Assembly (NCBI RefSeq): GCF_049800955.1
Contig: NZ_JBNAGA010000001.1
Location: 1,674,001-1,738,000 of the forward strand
DNA length: 64,000 nucleotides
Source of the DNA: JAKVBH01 sp049800955
GTDB taxonomy: Bacteria; Pseudomonadota; Alphaproteobacteria; Rhodobacterales; Rhodobacteraceae
Reading direction: 5' to 3'
Below the pieces are notes generated by a model. The model was given only the letters and a program-made list of their open reading frames with translations, was not told the DNA's origin and searched no databases. The translations under genes and the position numbers were made by a program. Positions 50,635-59,450 of the stretch are shown in pieces (position 1 is the first letter of the stretch; each line of letters opens with the position of its first letter).

Positions 50635-52374
50635 TCAGGGTTCCGTCGAAATGCTCTCATCAAGCCAGACCGGCCATTGCGTGGGCGCATGCCCCGAACA
50701 GGCCGCCTCCGCACAGGCCACCAGCCCGCCAAAGCGCACCGCCCGCCCGCTCAACCCCTCTGCGTAATGGGCATATTTGCCCGAATTGGTCATCAGACAG
50801 CGGGCCTCTGTGGGAAAGATCGGCTCCACGATTGAGCACCAGCAAAGATCCGCAATCAGCTGCACACCTGCCTTCTCCAACTCTTGGGCTACGCCGTCCG
50901 CCCGCGCGCGGCTGAGAACAGCGCGGCCCAATGTGACAATGGCCTTGGTCCCGGAGCATACCTGACGGCCGCGCATGAGCGCAGCAAAGCGGCGTGTCTC
51001 GTCATAGGACGCATGCGGGCTGCCGATGGCCACGAGATCAATCTGCTCCGTGCCCGTGTTGAGCTGCGCCCAAGCAGCGCGCAAGTCTGACGGGGTGACG
51101 CGAACGTGCCGCGCGTCGGGTCGGGGGGGTAGATCGCTCTCCGGCGTGATGCCCGCGACATGCACAAGCGGCGCGGCCGACGTCGTACCAAACGCCGCAC
51201 ATAAGCCGCGCAGATCATCCTTGCTCGGCTGAGCCTTTTCCACCCCGTTGATCAAGGCGACACTGTCGGGCGCGCACCGCCCCGCAATCCAGCCCAGCAA
51301 GGGCCAGAACGCATCGTCGATACCCTCGGGGCAGGCTACATCGATAACAACACGCGCGCGGCGATTGTCGTCGAGATAGACGCCTGCCTCAGGCGCGCGC
51401 CCTGTCAGCGCGACAAAGAGATCGAGGTAATCGGGATGTTTTGCCGTGCGCGCGCCAAGGACGGAATTGGCATAGATGACCGCATTGGACTCAGACCACC
51501 CGATGTCTTCGCCCTGCCCCGGCGCGTCCTCGAGGAGATAGGGCGCGCAGGTGAAGGTCGGCTGCGCCCCCATGCGCACATAGGCATCCGCCAGACGGCA
51601 CGCCGCATTTGAGAAATCCGGCGGCAGGTCATGGGCCGCCAGATTGTTCCGCTCCACGGAAATGGCATTGATTGTTGTAGGCAGGGCCACCTGCGCGCCC
51701 ATCTCGGCCATGGCTTCAGCGAAGATGAGATTGGCCTCATGGGCGTAGATACTCCCATCAATATGCCCACGGGTCACATCAATCAGCCGGCGCGCACCCT
51801 GCGCGGAGGCCATGGTACAGAGCACCTGCATCGCCAAGGCCACGGCACGCCCCTGCCCGCCTTCGAGCTTTTCCCGATCCTCCTTGGTCAGGCCAAGATC
51901 GCTATGGGACGTCGTGGCCAGATCCAGCGCGAGATCACCCGCCGTGAGCCTTGTGCCTTTTAGCGTCGCCTCGGCCTTTTGGCTGAGCGCGTCAAAATCG
52001 GCGGGGGTCAGACGCAAAACAGCCACGGGCCGGTCAAACATATGTGCCGCAATCAACGACCCCAAGGTGAGAACTTCTTCGGCCTCACGAAACACAAGAG
52101 CCGCAGGCGCATGACCGTTCAGCGCCAGTTGCAGCAAGACACCGCTGCCCGAACAAGATCCCCGGCTGGTGGGCATCAGGACGATCTTGCCTGCCAGCGA
52201 TTGCCCATGCAGATCGTGATGCGCATCGATGACGCGGCCGGTTTCAGGATCAACCCCGCCCCAAAAGCTGAGCCCCTCACGCGCCACGACGACCGCGCCC
52301 TGCGCATCTGTGGCCACGAGGATCTGCGACGGTTTCGATTGTGTTTCCCCAATGGGATCGGAGTGCTCCGCCAT
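50635..52374 (-). CDS. aconitase X (fused small and large subunits)
   Basis: A 579-residue protein combining the AcnX swivel domain (about residues 15-140; MPTSRGSCSGSGVLLQLALNG) with the large AcnX catalytic domain (about 150-579; KEDREKLEGGQGRAVALAMQ, HIDGSIYAHEANLIF, YLLEDAPGQGEDIGWSESNA). Characterised bacterial AcnX enzymes dehydrate cis-3-hydroxy-L-proline; archaeal ones use mevalonate 5-phosphate. The bacterial role is more likely. I chose the ATG at 52374, which has GAGGG ahead of it, over 52395. It is divergent from an ABC transporter. Confidence 0.85.
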   Translation of the reverse strand: MAEHSDPIGETQSKPSQILVATDAQGAVVVAREGLSFWGGVDPETGRVIDAHHDLHGQSLAGKIVLMPTSRGSCSGSGVLLQLALNGHAPAALVFREAEEVLTLGSLIAAHMFDRPVAVLRLTPADFDALSQKAEATLKGTRLTAGDLALDLATTSHSDLGLTKEDREKLEGGQGRAVALAMQVLCTMASAQGARRLIDVTRGHIDGSIYAHEANLIFAEAMAEMGAQVALPTTINAISVERNNLAAHDLPPDFSNAACRLADAYVRMGAQPTFTCAPYLLEDAPGQGEDIGWSESNAVIYANSVLGARTAKHPDYLDLFVALTGRAPEAGVYLDDNRRARVVIDVACPEGIDDAFWPLLGWIAGRCAPDSVALINGVEKAQPSKDDLRGLCAAFGTTSAAPLVHVAGITPESDLPPRPDARHVRVTPSDLRAAWAQLNTGTEQIDLVAIGSPHASYDETRRFAALMRGRQVCSGTKAIVTLGRAVLSRARADGVAQELEKAGVQLIADLCWCSIVEPIFPTEARCLMTNSGKYAHYAEGLSGRAVRFGGLVACAEAACSGHAPTQWPVWLDESISTEP

Positions 52375-52641
52375 GCCTGCCCTCTTTGCGCTCATTTATC
52401 CCGCACATACCGGCGTCCAACATGACGGAGCTGCTTTGCGCTGTCCATGAAGCACCTGCCATGTTGCAATTGCAGCCAAGACTTGAAACCCTGTGCGCGG
52501 GACACGCGCTGCGCAATACCAGCGCCATGCCTCACATACGCACAAGGCAACCAGCCCATGGGTTCGCAGCACGCATGCCCCCCGGAGCAGCTCGGTTTGT
52601 TCGCCTGATACGCGCAAAAGACGACGACGGGACAGGATGCC

Positions 52642-53676
52642 ATGGCATTTTACGATTGGGTATTTGACAGCCTCGGGTTGCGAGACTGGTGCGATCAGGC
52701 CTCCTCCGACGCGCCCATGTCCATGGCCGATCTTCTCGCCCAATCGCGCGGGGATGACGCCGAAGAGGCAGGCGGCACCCTGCCGTTCCCGTCGCTGGAC
52801 GCGCTCAATGAATCCTGCGCAGAAATGCCCCGCACCCGGGAGATGACGGCAGGTGTCGAAGACAGCTTTCTGGCCATCAAGGATACGCTCAAGCTCGTTC
52901 TCGATCCGCTGACCCAGCCGCTCTCCTGGCTTCTGGAAGGCGCTCTGTTTGCCTTCACCACCACGCCGTGGTTCATCCTCATCCCGCTGCTCATCGGTCT
53001 GACCTGGCTTGTCTCGCGCTCGCTTCGGGTCACAGGGCTTGTGGCGGCAACGTTCGTGTTCTTCGGTGTGATCGACCATCTGGACCCGGCCCTGCAAACC
53101 TTGTCCATCGTCTTTGTCTGTACCTCGCTCTGCGTTCTCTTTGGTGTGCCCATCGGGATCGGGATGTCCAAATCCAATACGTTGCAGCGCATGATGATCC
53201 CGCTTCTGGATCTTCTGCAAACCCTGCCAACCTTTGTCTACCTCATCCCGTTGATCTTTCTCTTTTCCGTGACCGAACCCAAGCTCTACGGCATTGCGAT
53301 CATTCTCTACGCAATCGTGCCCGTGATCCGGCTGACCGATCTGGGCATCCGGCTGGTGGATCGCGATGTTGTGGAGGCGGCCAATGCCTTTGGGATGACA
53401 CCGCGGCAAAAGCTCATCGGTGTCGAATTTCCGCTGGCACTGCCCAACATCATGGCCGGGGTGAACCAGACGATCATGATGAGCCTGTCGATGGTGGTGA
53501 TTGCCTCATTAGTCTCGGCTCCGGGCCTGGGCGTCCTTGTCCTGCGCGGCATCCGAAATCTCGAGCTAGGCGTGGGTCTCGTCGCGGGTTTGGGAATTGT
53601 CTTGCTGGCCGTCGTGCTGGATCGCACATCAAAAGCGGCGCTCGCACGCGTTGATGTGTCTCGGCAAAGCAAATGA
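52642..53676 (+). CDS. glycine betaine/proline-type ABC transporter permease (ProW/ChoW-like)
   Basis: A 344-residue protein: about 75 N-terminal soluble residues, then 6-7 membrane helices. The binding-protein-dependent permease motif is EAANAFGMTPRQKLIGVEFPLALPN (EAA-x3-G pattern, about residues 240-265). It resembles the OpuAB/ProW/ChoW group. The usual periplasmic binding-protein gene is absent from both sides. AGGA precedes the ATG. The ATPase gene overlaps its stop by 4 bases. Ligand unknown. Confidence 0.87.
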   Translation: MAFYDWVFDSLGLRDWCDQASSDAPMSMADLLAQSRGDDAEEAGGTLPFPSLDALNESCAEMPRTREMTAGVEDSFLAIKDTLKLVLDPLTQPLSWLLEGALFAFTTTPWFILIPLLIGLTWLVSRSLRVTGLVAATFVFFGVIDHLDPALQTLSIVFVCTSLCVLFGVPIGIGMSKSNTLQRMMIPLLDLLQTLPTFVYLIPLIFLFSVTEPKLYGIAIILYAIVPVIRLTDLGIRLVDRDVVEAANAFGMTPRQKLIGVEFPLALPNIMAGVNQTIMMSLSMVVIASLVSAPGLGVLVLRGIRNLELGVGLVAGLGIVLLAVVLDRTSKAALARVDVSRQSK

Positions 53677-54749
53677 GCGCGCAAAGCATGGCAAATCCTA
53701 AAACCGCCGCCCCGAAAGTCCGCATTCGCGGCCTCTACAAGATCTTCGGGCCCAAACCGCAAAAGGTGCTGCCGCACGTGCTCGGCGGCATGGGCAAGGC
53801 AGAGCTGCTGGCCAGCCACGAACATGTTCTGGGGCTCAGAGATATCAATGTGGATATGCAGGCGGGCGAGATCACCGTCGTCATGGGGCTTTCAGGCTCC
53901 GGCAAATCAACGCTGATCCGCCATCTCAACCGCCTGATTGAACCCACCGCTGGCGAGGTGCTGGTGGATGGCGAAGATGTGCTCAAGAAGAATGCCGATG
54001 CCCTGCGCACCCTTCGGCGCATGAAGATGTCCATGGTCTTTCAGAAGTTCGCGCTTCTGCCGCATCGCACCGTTCTGCAAAATACCGCGCTCGCCTTGCA
54101 GGTGCGCGGCATTGATGAGCCCACGCGTCTCAAAGAGGCGGCCCGCTGGCTCGCGCGCGTCGGGCTGGACGGGTTTGAACACCGCTACCCCTATCAGCTG
54201 TCAGGCGGCATGCAGCAGCGGGTGGGCATCGCCCGCGCCCTGACGTCCAACAGCGATATCATGTTGATGGATGAGGCCTTCTCCGCGCTCGATCCCCTGA
54301 TCCGCACCGATATGCAGGACCTGCTGCTGGAGCTGCAAAAGGAGCTGAACAAGACCATCATCTTCATCACCCATGACCTTGATGAGGCGCTCAAACTGGC
54401 CGATCATCTGGTCATCCTGAACGACGGCGCAGTTGTGCAGCAAGGCGAGCCACAACAGATTCTGATGCATCCGGCAGACCCCTACATCGAGGACTTCGTG
54501 AGCGACATCAATCGCGCGCGGGTCCTGCGGGTCAACTCCATCATGATCCCGCTGGCCGAGGGTGCGGACTACGCGGGCGATGTCGCCCCCCATGACACGC
54601 TGGAACACCTGATCGCGCTTTCGGGCGGTGATACGTCGCAAAACTTCCGTGTGGTGGAAAACGGGCGACCCGTGGGGCAGATCGACATGAAGGAGCTTGT
54701 GAAGGCGCTTGTACCGCGCATCTCGTCCTCCGATCGCAAAGCGCTCTAG
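53673..54749 (+). CDS. glycine betaine/proline-type ABC transporter ATPase (ProV-like)
   Basis: A 358-residue ATPase with VVMGLSGSGKSTLIRHLNRL (Walker A), LSGGMQQRVGIARALT (signature) and IMLMDEAFSALDPLIRT (Walker B). The N-terminal VRIRGLYKIFGPKPQKVLP matches ProV/OpuAA. The C-terminus (about residues 290-358) resembles a degenerate CBS region, which in OpuA senses ionic strength; only a weak single copy is visible. It is co-translated with the permease. The last 4 bases overlap the convergent WYL regulator gene. Confidence 0.9.
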   Translation: MSAQSMANPKTAAPKVRIRGLYKIFGPKPQKVLPHVLGGMGKAELLASHEHVLGLRDINVDMQAGEITVVMGLSGSGKSTLIRHLNRLIEPTAGEVLVDGEDVLKKNADALRTLRRMKMSMVFQKFALLPHRTVLQNTALALQVRGIDEPTRLKEAARWLARVGLDGFEHRYPYQLSGGMQQRVGIARALTSNSDIMLMDEAFSALDPLIRTDMQDLLLELQKELNKTIIFITHDLDEALKLADHLVILNDGAVVQQGEPQQILMHPADPYIEDFVSDINRARVLRVNSIMIPLAEGADYAGDVAPHDTLEHLIALSGGDTSQNFRVVENGRPVGQIDMKELVKALVPRISSSDRKAL

Positions 54750-55495
54750 CTCACCGCAGCCCGTGCCGCCTGCGCGGCCTCCTGCATTTGAGTATAGGGG
54801 CAGACATCGTCCTCAAAGGGCACATGGCGCAGACGAAAGCCCTTTTCCGGCACGCCCACAGGCGCGGAGATGCGATCCATACGGAAGTGTCGGAAATCAT
54901 CGCGCGCAGGATCCCAGGCCACAAGATACCACAGGGGCTGCAGGATCAGCATCGCCTGAGGTTCCACCTCGCGCAGCGTCTGATTGCCCCGCGCATCGCG
55001 ATAGGCAAAGCGCAAAACGTGGCGTTGCAGGAAAGCCACCTCGAAGGCGGGCAACAGATCAGGATCCATCGGTTGCACATCCGAGAGATCCTGCAACGGT
55101 GAAAGCTTCCCGATGTGCAGACAATCCAGAAACCGGCGCAGATCGCGGACCTTGTCTGACGGCAAGGACCGCTCGATCTTGGCCAATCCCGCATCCGCCA
55201 GATCGGAAAACGGCAGGTTTTGCGCCGCCCGCATCGCCGCCACGCTGATCAAGAGGGCAAAGACTTCCGCAACGGAAAGCCGCGCCGTCGTCTGCATGGA
55301 TTGCGGATCAAGCTGCACACCGCCGCCCCGGCCCGGTTCTGAATAGATCACAAAGCCCTGATCGCGCAGCGCGGAGATATCGCGCAACACTGTGCGGCGC
55401 GACGCGCCCACCTCCTGCGCAAGCGTCTCAATCGTGGCTGATCCTTGCCGGCGCAGGGTGCGGATAATGGCGTCATGTCTGGTGCGTATATTCAT
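54746..55495 (-). CDS. YafY-type transcriptional regulator with WYL domain
   Basis: A 249-residue regulator. The N-terminal winged helix reads ETLAQEVGASRRTVLRDIS (about residues 20-38), and the C-terminal WYL domain contains LQPLWYLVAWDPARDDFRHFRMDRI (residues about 180-205). WYL domains sense small ligands or nucleic acids. The ATG at 55495 lacks a clear ribosome site. It is divergent from the ridA-like gene, and a perfect inverted repeat lies between them. Confidence 0.87.
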   Translation of the reverse strand: MNIRTRHDAIIRTLRRQGSATIETLAQEVGASRRTVLRDISALRDQGFVIYSEPGRGGGVQLDPQSMQTTARLSVAEVFALLISVAAMRAAQNLPFSDLADAGLAKIERSLPSDKVRDLRRFLDCLHIGKLSPLQDLSDVQPMDPDLLPAFEVAFLQRHVLRFAYRDARGNQTLREVEPQAMLILQPLWYLVAWDPARDDFRHFRMDRISAPVGVPEKGFRLRHVPFEDDVCPYTQMQEAAQAARAAVS

Positions 55496-55514
55496 TTTTG
55501 TACCATAGCACATA

Positions 55515-55535
55515 TAGTGCCATTTTTTGGCACTA
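55515..55535. promoter_or_regulatory. inverted-repeat operator between the WYL regulator and ridA-like gene
   Basis: TAGTGCCA and TGGCACTA form a perfect 8-bp inverted repeat around TTTTT. It sits 20 bp upstream of the regulator ATG and 46 bp upstream of the ridA-like ATG, a standard place for an autoregulatory site controlling both genes. Confidence 0.55.
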
Positions 55536-55580
55536 ATTCATTTTAGACCTCCCTCAGGCTCATATTGAAGGAGAGACATC

Positions 55581-55976
55581 ATGCAACGCACCGCCGTAAA
55601 TCCATGGGGCTGGTCCCTGAACCTTGGCTACAATCAAGGCGAGATCATCGAAGGCCACCGCCGGCAATTGATCTGCGCAGGCCAGACTGCCGTTGATGAG
55701 ACAGGCGCCCCGCAATTCGAGGGCGACATGCGCGGACAGATCGCGCTGGCGCTGGACAATCTCGAAGCCGTCTTGGCGGGCGCGGACATGGGGCTGGGCA
55801 ATATTATCCGGCTGAGCGTCTTTGTGACGGATATGGATGAGGCGCTGAAGAACTTCGATCTCTTCGGTCAGCGTTTCGGCCCCATCCAATGCGCCCCACC
55901 CATGACCCTGCTGGAGGTCAACCGGCTGGCGCTGCCGGGGCTCATGTTCGAGATCGAAGCCACCGCGGCAGATTGA
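55581..55976 (+). CDS. RidA family protein (reactive enamine/imine deaminase type)
   Basis: A 131-residue member of the YjgF/YER057c/UK114 family. It has RQLICAGQTAVDETGAPQFEGDM, NIIRLSVFVTDMDEAL and LLEVNRLALPGLMFEIEATA; the Arg in the last motif aligns with the catalytic Arg of RidA, which hydrolyses reactive 2-aminoacrylate. The family assignment is firm, the substrate open. GGAG precedes the ATG. It is divergent from a WYL regulator, which may control it. A terminator follows. Confidence 0.85.
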   Translation: MQRTAVNPWGWSLNLGYNQGEIIEGHRRQLICAGQTAVDETGAPQFEGDMRGQIALALDNLEAVLAGADMGLGNIIRLSVFVTDMDEALKNFDLFGQRFGPIQCAPPMTLLEVNRLALPGLMFEIEATAAD

Positions 55977-55999
55977 AAATCATTCAGAGGCCAAAGGAA

Positions 56000-56025
56000 A
56001 AGGGCGTCCCCGAAAGGACGCCCTT
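56000..56025 (-). terminator. bidirectional terminator between ridA-like and dctM genes
   Basis: AAGGGCGTCC-CCGAAA-GGACGCCCTT is a perfect 10-bp stem between two convergent genes. On the minus strand it is followed by TTTTCCTTT, ending the TRAP transcript; on the plus strand the T-tract is poorer. Confidence 0.8.
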
Positions 56026-56048
56026 ATCAATTCTCACAGCGTGACCCG

Positions 56049-58403
56049 CTAGTTCGGGATCAGATCCGGCACAATGGTCACAATCGTCGGGAAGAACCAC
56101 AGGATCGCCAGACCCACGACCTGAATTCCCACGAAGGGGATGATGCCCTGATAGATATGTGCCGTCGTCACTTCTTTTGGCGCGACCCCTCGCAGGTAGA
56201 AGAGCGCGAAGCCAAAGGGTGGCGTCAGGAACGAGGTCTGCAGGTTCACCGCGATCATGATCGTGACCCATTTGGGATCAAAGGATCCGCCATAGATCAC
56301 CGGGCCCACAATGGGGATCACGATGTAGATGATCTCGAGGAAATCGAGCACGAAGCCCAGCACGAAGAGCACCAGCATCACGATGATGAAGACCTTGAAC
56401 TCATTGTCAAAGCTCTGGAGGAACTGCTGGATGTAGTGCTCGCCCCCGAAGGAGATCACGACGAGGTTGAGCAACTGCGAGCCGATGAGAATGGTAAAGA
56501 CCATACTCGTCACCTTCGCCGTCTCCCGCACGACCGGCGTCAGAACACCGCCCGCATAGAGCACCCAAAGCGCAAACAAGAGACCGAAGAGCGAGTAGAG
56601 ATAGGCCGCCGTCGCCACGACATAGGCCACGTAACTCTCAAAGCTTACTTCGGCATTGTTGATGCGCAGATCGAAGTTGATGCCCACAAGGATCATGATG
56701 ATGACCGAGAAGGTCGTCATGAGCACAATGCGCCCCGAGCGGTTCTGATCGGCCAGCTTGCGGTAAGCCGCCAGCATGATCGCGCCACCGGCCCCAAGCG
56801 CCGCTGCGGGCGTCGGGTTGGTGATGCCGCCGAGGATAGAACCCAACACGGCCACGATCAGGACCAGCGGTGGGAAGACCACGCGCAAGAGCTCGTTCTT
56901 CGACAGGCGGATCGCCGCGATCCGGACCCCGTAGAGCGCCATGGCCAAGGGGATCAGAAGGATCAAGAAGGTGGCCCCCGCTGATGTGACCGGCGAAATC
57001 GCGACCGCATCGATGATGAAGGCCAGTGCGACACCGGCAAAGCCGATGAGCAACGGCAAAGGCTCCGCCGTGGGCGCAACGCCCCGCGCAATGGCCAGCG
57101 TCAGCGCGAGCAGCAGGAAGCCCACGGCAACACCTGTGCCGATGGGCGCTGCGTTGGCGATGTTCTCAACCAGGGCCGCCGCGCGTTCTTCATCGGTCAG
57201 CTCAACCGCTTGCGCAACACCGCCGGCCGCATCGATCTCGGCCTGCTCGGCCACCGCCGCGTCCCATTTTTCCTGACCATGCAGCTCGATCATCGAGGCC
57301 TGACATTGCTCGGACACGTTGGTGCGAAGCGATGCGGTCTGACCGGCATCGGAGAAGCTGTCCACCGTGACGTTCTGGCTGCCCACGACGTTCAGCTGTC
57401 CAAAGGCGATGACGACAAAGATCAGGGCCGCAGGCACACCAAGGAACCATGTCAGGCCTTCGCTGCGCGTGATCGGCTCGGAATTGGTCGAGCCAAGCTC
57501 CACGGCGGGCGCTTTGGACGGGTTGAAGAGCGCGTAGCCAAAGGCATAGGCGCCATAGAGGAACGCCAGCATGATGCCCGGCAAAAGCGCCGCCTGAAAG
57601 AGCGTGCCAACCGAGACCACCGCAGGCTCACCCAGCAACGTCAGAGCGTCCGAACACCCGGCAAGCTGGGCGCGATTTTCCTGCGCGGCGGAATAGAGAT
57701 CCCCCGCCAACGTCCCCAGAAGAACGATCACGATCGACGGTGGAATGATCTGGCCCAAGGTACCCGAAGCCGCGATCACACCCGTGGCCAGCTGGGGCGA
57801 ATAGCCTGCCCGCAACATGGTGGGCAGCGACAGGAGCCCCATGGTCACAACGGTCGCGCCAACGATACCTGTGGAGGCCGCGAGGAACGCACCCACCACA
57901 ACCACCGAGACCGCGAGGCCCCCCGGCAGCGGGCCAAAGACCCGCGCCATGGTTGTCAGCAGATCATTGGCGATCTTGGAGCGCTCCAGCGTGATCCCCA
58001 TGAGAACAAACATCAACACCGCCAGCAGCGTCTCGATGGATTGACCCGCGAGCACGCGCTCGTTGATCCGGTTCACGATGAAAGAGACGTTGCGATCCAG
58101 CGCGGTTTCCCACCCCGAGACGAAGACCGGTTCCGCAATCCTCGGCAAATCCGGGTATCGGAAGATCGATATCGCCTCAGAGCGCACGCCCTCGGCTATG
58201 AGCCCCGCAAACTCGGGCGAGCTTTTGTCAATCGCCTGGTGGATCAGCAGCCCCGCACTGTCGAGCGCGGCAATGATCGCGAAGGAAATGACGCCCGCAC
58301 CCGCGATGGCAAAGGCCACCGGAAAGCCGGACAGAATGCCCCCGAAGAGGCAGAAAAAGACGATGATCAGGCCGATCTCGACGCCATCAAGTCCAAATAG
58401 CAT
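56049..58403 (-). CDS. dctM: TRAP transporter large permease (DctM type, enlarged)
   Basis: A 784-residue protein; typical DctM proteins have about 430 residues. The conserved core is present: GGILSGFPVAFAIAGAGV (residues about 21-40), ASTGIVGATVVTMGLLSLPTML, GTLGQIIPPSIVIVLLG, LGSILGGITNPTPAAALGAGG and NLQTSFLTPPFGFALFYLRG. Extra sequence lies at about 50-115, 310-500 (with a soluble, Glu/Ala-rich stretch near 350-410 and added helices) and 545-625. The protein forms the ion-coupled channel for a substrate delivered by DctP. It begins 18 bp after the dctQ stop. Confidence 0.9.
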   Translation of the reverse strand: MLFGLDGVEIGLIIVFFCLFGGILSGFPVAFAIAGAGVISFAIIAALDSAGLLIHQAIDKSSPEFAGLIAEGVRSEAISIFRYPDLPRIAEPVFVSGWETALDRNVSFIVNRINERVLAGQSIETLLAVLMFVLMGITLERSKIANDLLTTMARVFGPLPGGLAVSVVVVGAFLAASTGIVGATVVTMGLLSLPTMLRAGYSPQLATGVIAASGTLGQIIPPSIVIVLLGTLAGDLYSAAQENRAQLAGCSDALTLLGEPAVVSVGTLFQAALLPGIMLAFLYGAYAFGYALFNPSKAPAVELGSTNSEPITRSEGLTWFLGVPAALIFVVIAFGQLNVVGSQNVTVDSFSDAGQTASLRTNVSEQCQASMIELHGQEKWDAAVAEQAEIDAAGGVAQAVELTDEERAAALVENIANAAPIGTGVAVGFLLLALTLAIARGVAPTAEPLPLLIGFAGVALAFIIDAVAISPVTSAGATFLILLIPLAMALYGVRIAAIRLSKNELLRVVFPPLVLIVAVLGSILGGITNPTPAAALGAGGAIMLAAYRKLADQNRSGRIVLMTTFSVIIMILVGINFDLRINNAEVSFESYVAYVVATAAYLYSLFGLLFALWVLYAGGVLTPVVRETAKVTSMVFTILIGSQLLNLVVISFGGEHYIQQFLQSFDNEFKVFIIVMLVLFVLGFVLDFLEIIYIVIPIVGPVIYGGSFDPKWVTIMIAVNLQTSFLTPPFGFALFYLRGVAPKEVTTAHIYQGIIPFVGIQVVGLAILWFFPTIVTIVPDLIPN

Positions 58404-58421
58404 GGTTCTACCCCAATATTC

Positions 58422-59336
58422 CTAGTGTGTGCCTTCGTAGGCTTCTTCACCTTCGCCAAGGCTGTCCTTGTCGAGGTATTTGCCCGCGGCCTCTTCGCCT
58501 TCGACATACTCCAGGTAGGAGCGGTAGAAGAACGCAATGGCGTGGATGAAAACGAGCCCGGCAAAGAACACCAGCAGCACCTTGAAGAGGAAATACGCGT
58601 TAAAACCGTTGGGCGAGAACCCGATGGTCTCCACGTTCCAGCGCAAGGCGCGCGCCTTGGTCAGCAGACGGTCAAGCTCGTCGGACGCCGATGGCTTCGG
58701 CACGACAAGGTGACGCCAGAGGAAATACCATGCGTACATCCATGTGATCACCGCCGTGGGCAACATGAAGAGCATGGAGCCACACATGTCGATGATCCGC
58801 TTGGTGCGGTGCGACACGGCGGAATACACGAGATCCACGCGCACATGGCCGCCCTGCACAAAGGTGTAGGTACAGCACAAACACACGATCATCGCGTTGT
58901 AGAGTTTGAGCTCCTCGGACCACCAGCTCACATCATAGGTCATGGCCTTGCCAAACCCGATGGAGATCTCGGCCGCCGCAAAGATACGCTGCATGAAGAC
59001 GATGATGATCTGCTGTAAAACCATCAGCAGACCGGCCCAGGCGAAGATCCGGCCCGTTGTATTGGCCACGGCCTCAAGCCCGGTTGTCACCTTCCACAGG
59101 AACTGGCGCGAGTAGAACACACCCACTGCCGTGACCACGAGAAAGGTGGTGAAACACACAAAGAAGAATTCTACGGACCCGCCGTAATAGATGAAGCGCA
59201 TCAGCGCCTGTTTGGCTTCCGTCGTCGGCAGCCCGCCAATCCAGCTCAGCCACAATCCCGGCTGCGCCAGCGCACTGAAGAAATTGACGAACGCCATCGC
59301 GATATTGGTAAGTAGCCAGGCAATACCGTCCAGCAT
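58422..59336 (-). CDS. dctQ: TRAP transporter small permease (DctQ type)
   Basis: A 304-residue membrane protein, longer than the usual 160-200 residues. The DctQ core is VFMQRIFAAAEISIGFGKAMTYDVSWWSEELKLY followed by HVRVDLVYSAVSHRTKRIIDM (about residues 135-220); extra helices lie before and after. It pairs with DctM in the membrane. I chose the ATG at 59336, with AAGGGGG upstream; a reading from 59396 would run into the upstream region. A stem-loop separates it from dctP. Confidence 0.87.
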   Translation of the reverse strand: MLDGIAWLLTNIAMAFVNFFSALAQPGLWLSWIGGLPTTEAKQALMRFIYYGGSVEFFFVCFTTFLVVTAVGVFYSRQFLWKVTTGLEAVANTTGRIFAWAGLLMVLQQIIIVFMQRIFAAAEISIGFGKAMTYDVSWWSEELKLYNAMIVCLCCTYTFVQGGHVRVDLVYSAVSHRTKRIIDMCGSMLFMLPTAVITWMYAWYFLWRHLVVPKPSASDELDRLLTKARALRWNVETIGFSPNGFNAYFLFKVLLVFFAGLVFIHAIAFFYRSYLEYVEGEEAAGKYLDKDSLGEGEEAYEGTH

Positions 59337-59399
59337 AAGGCCCCCTTCCCTCTCTTGGTCACGAGAAGTTACACCGGACGCGCTGTCCGGGTGCACAAT

Positions 59400-59430
59400 G
59401 GGCTCGCGCGATCAGATGTCGCGCGAGCCC
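59400..59430 (-). other. intercistronic stem-loop between dctP and dctQ
   Basis: GGGCTCGCGCGA / TCGCGCGAGCCC forms a perfect 12-bp stem with a 7-base loop, about 20 bp after the dctP stop and before dctQ. No T-run follows on either strand, so it may stabilise the upstream message or reduce readthrough rather than stop transcription completely. Confidence 0.6.
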
Positions 59431-59450
59431 GGTCATGTCAGCTGCGGGGT

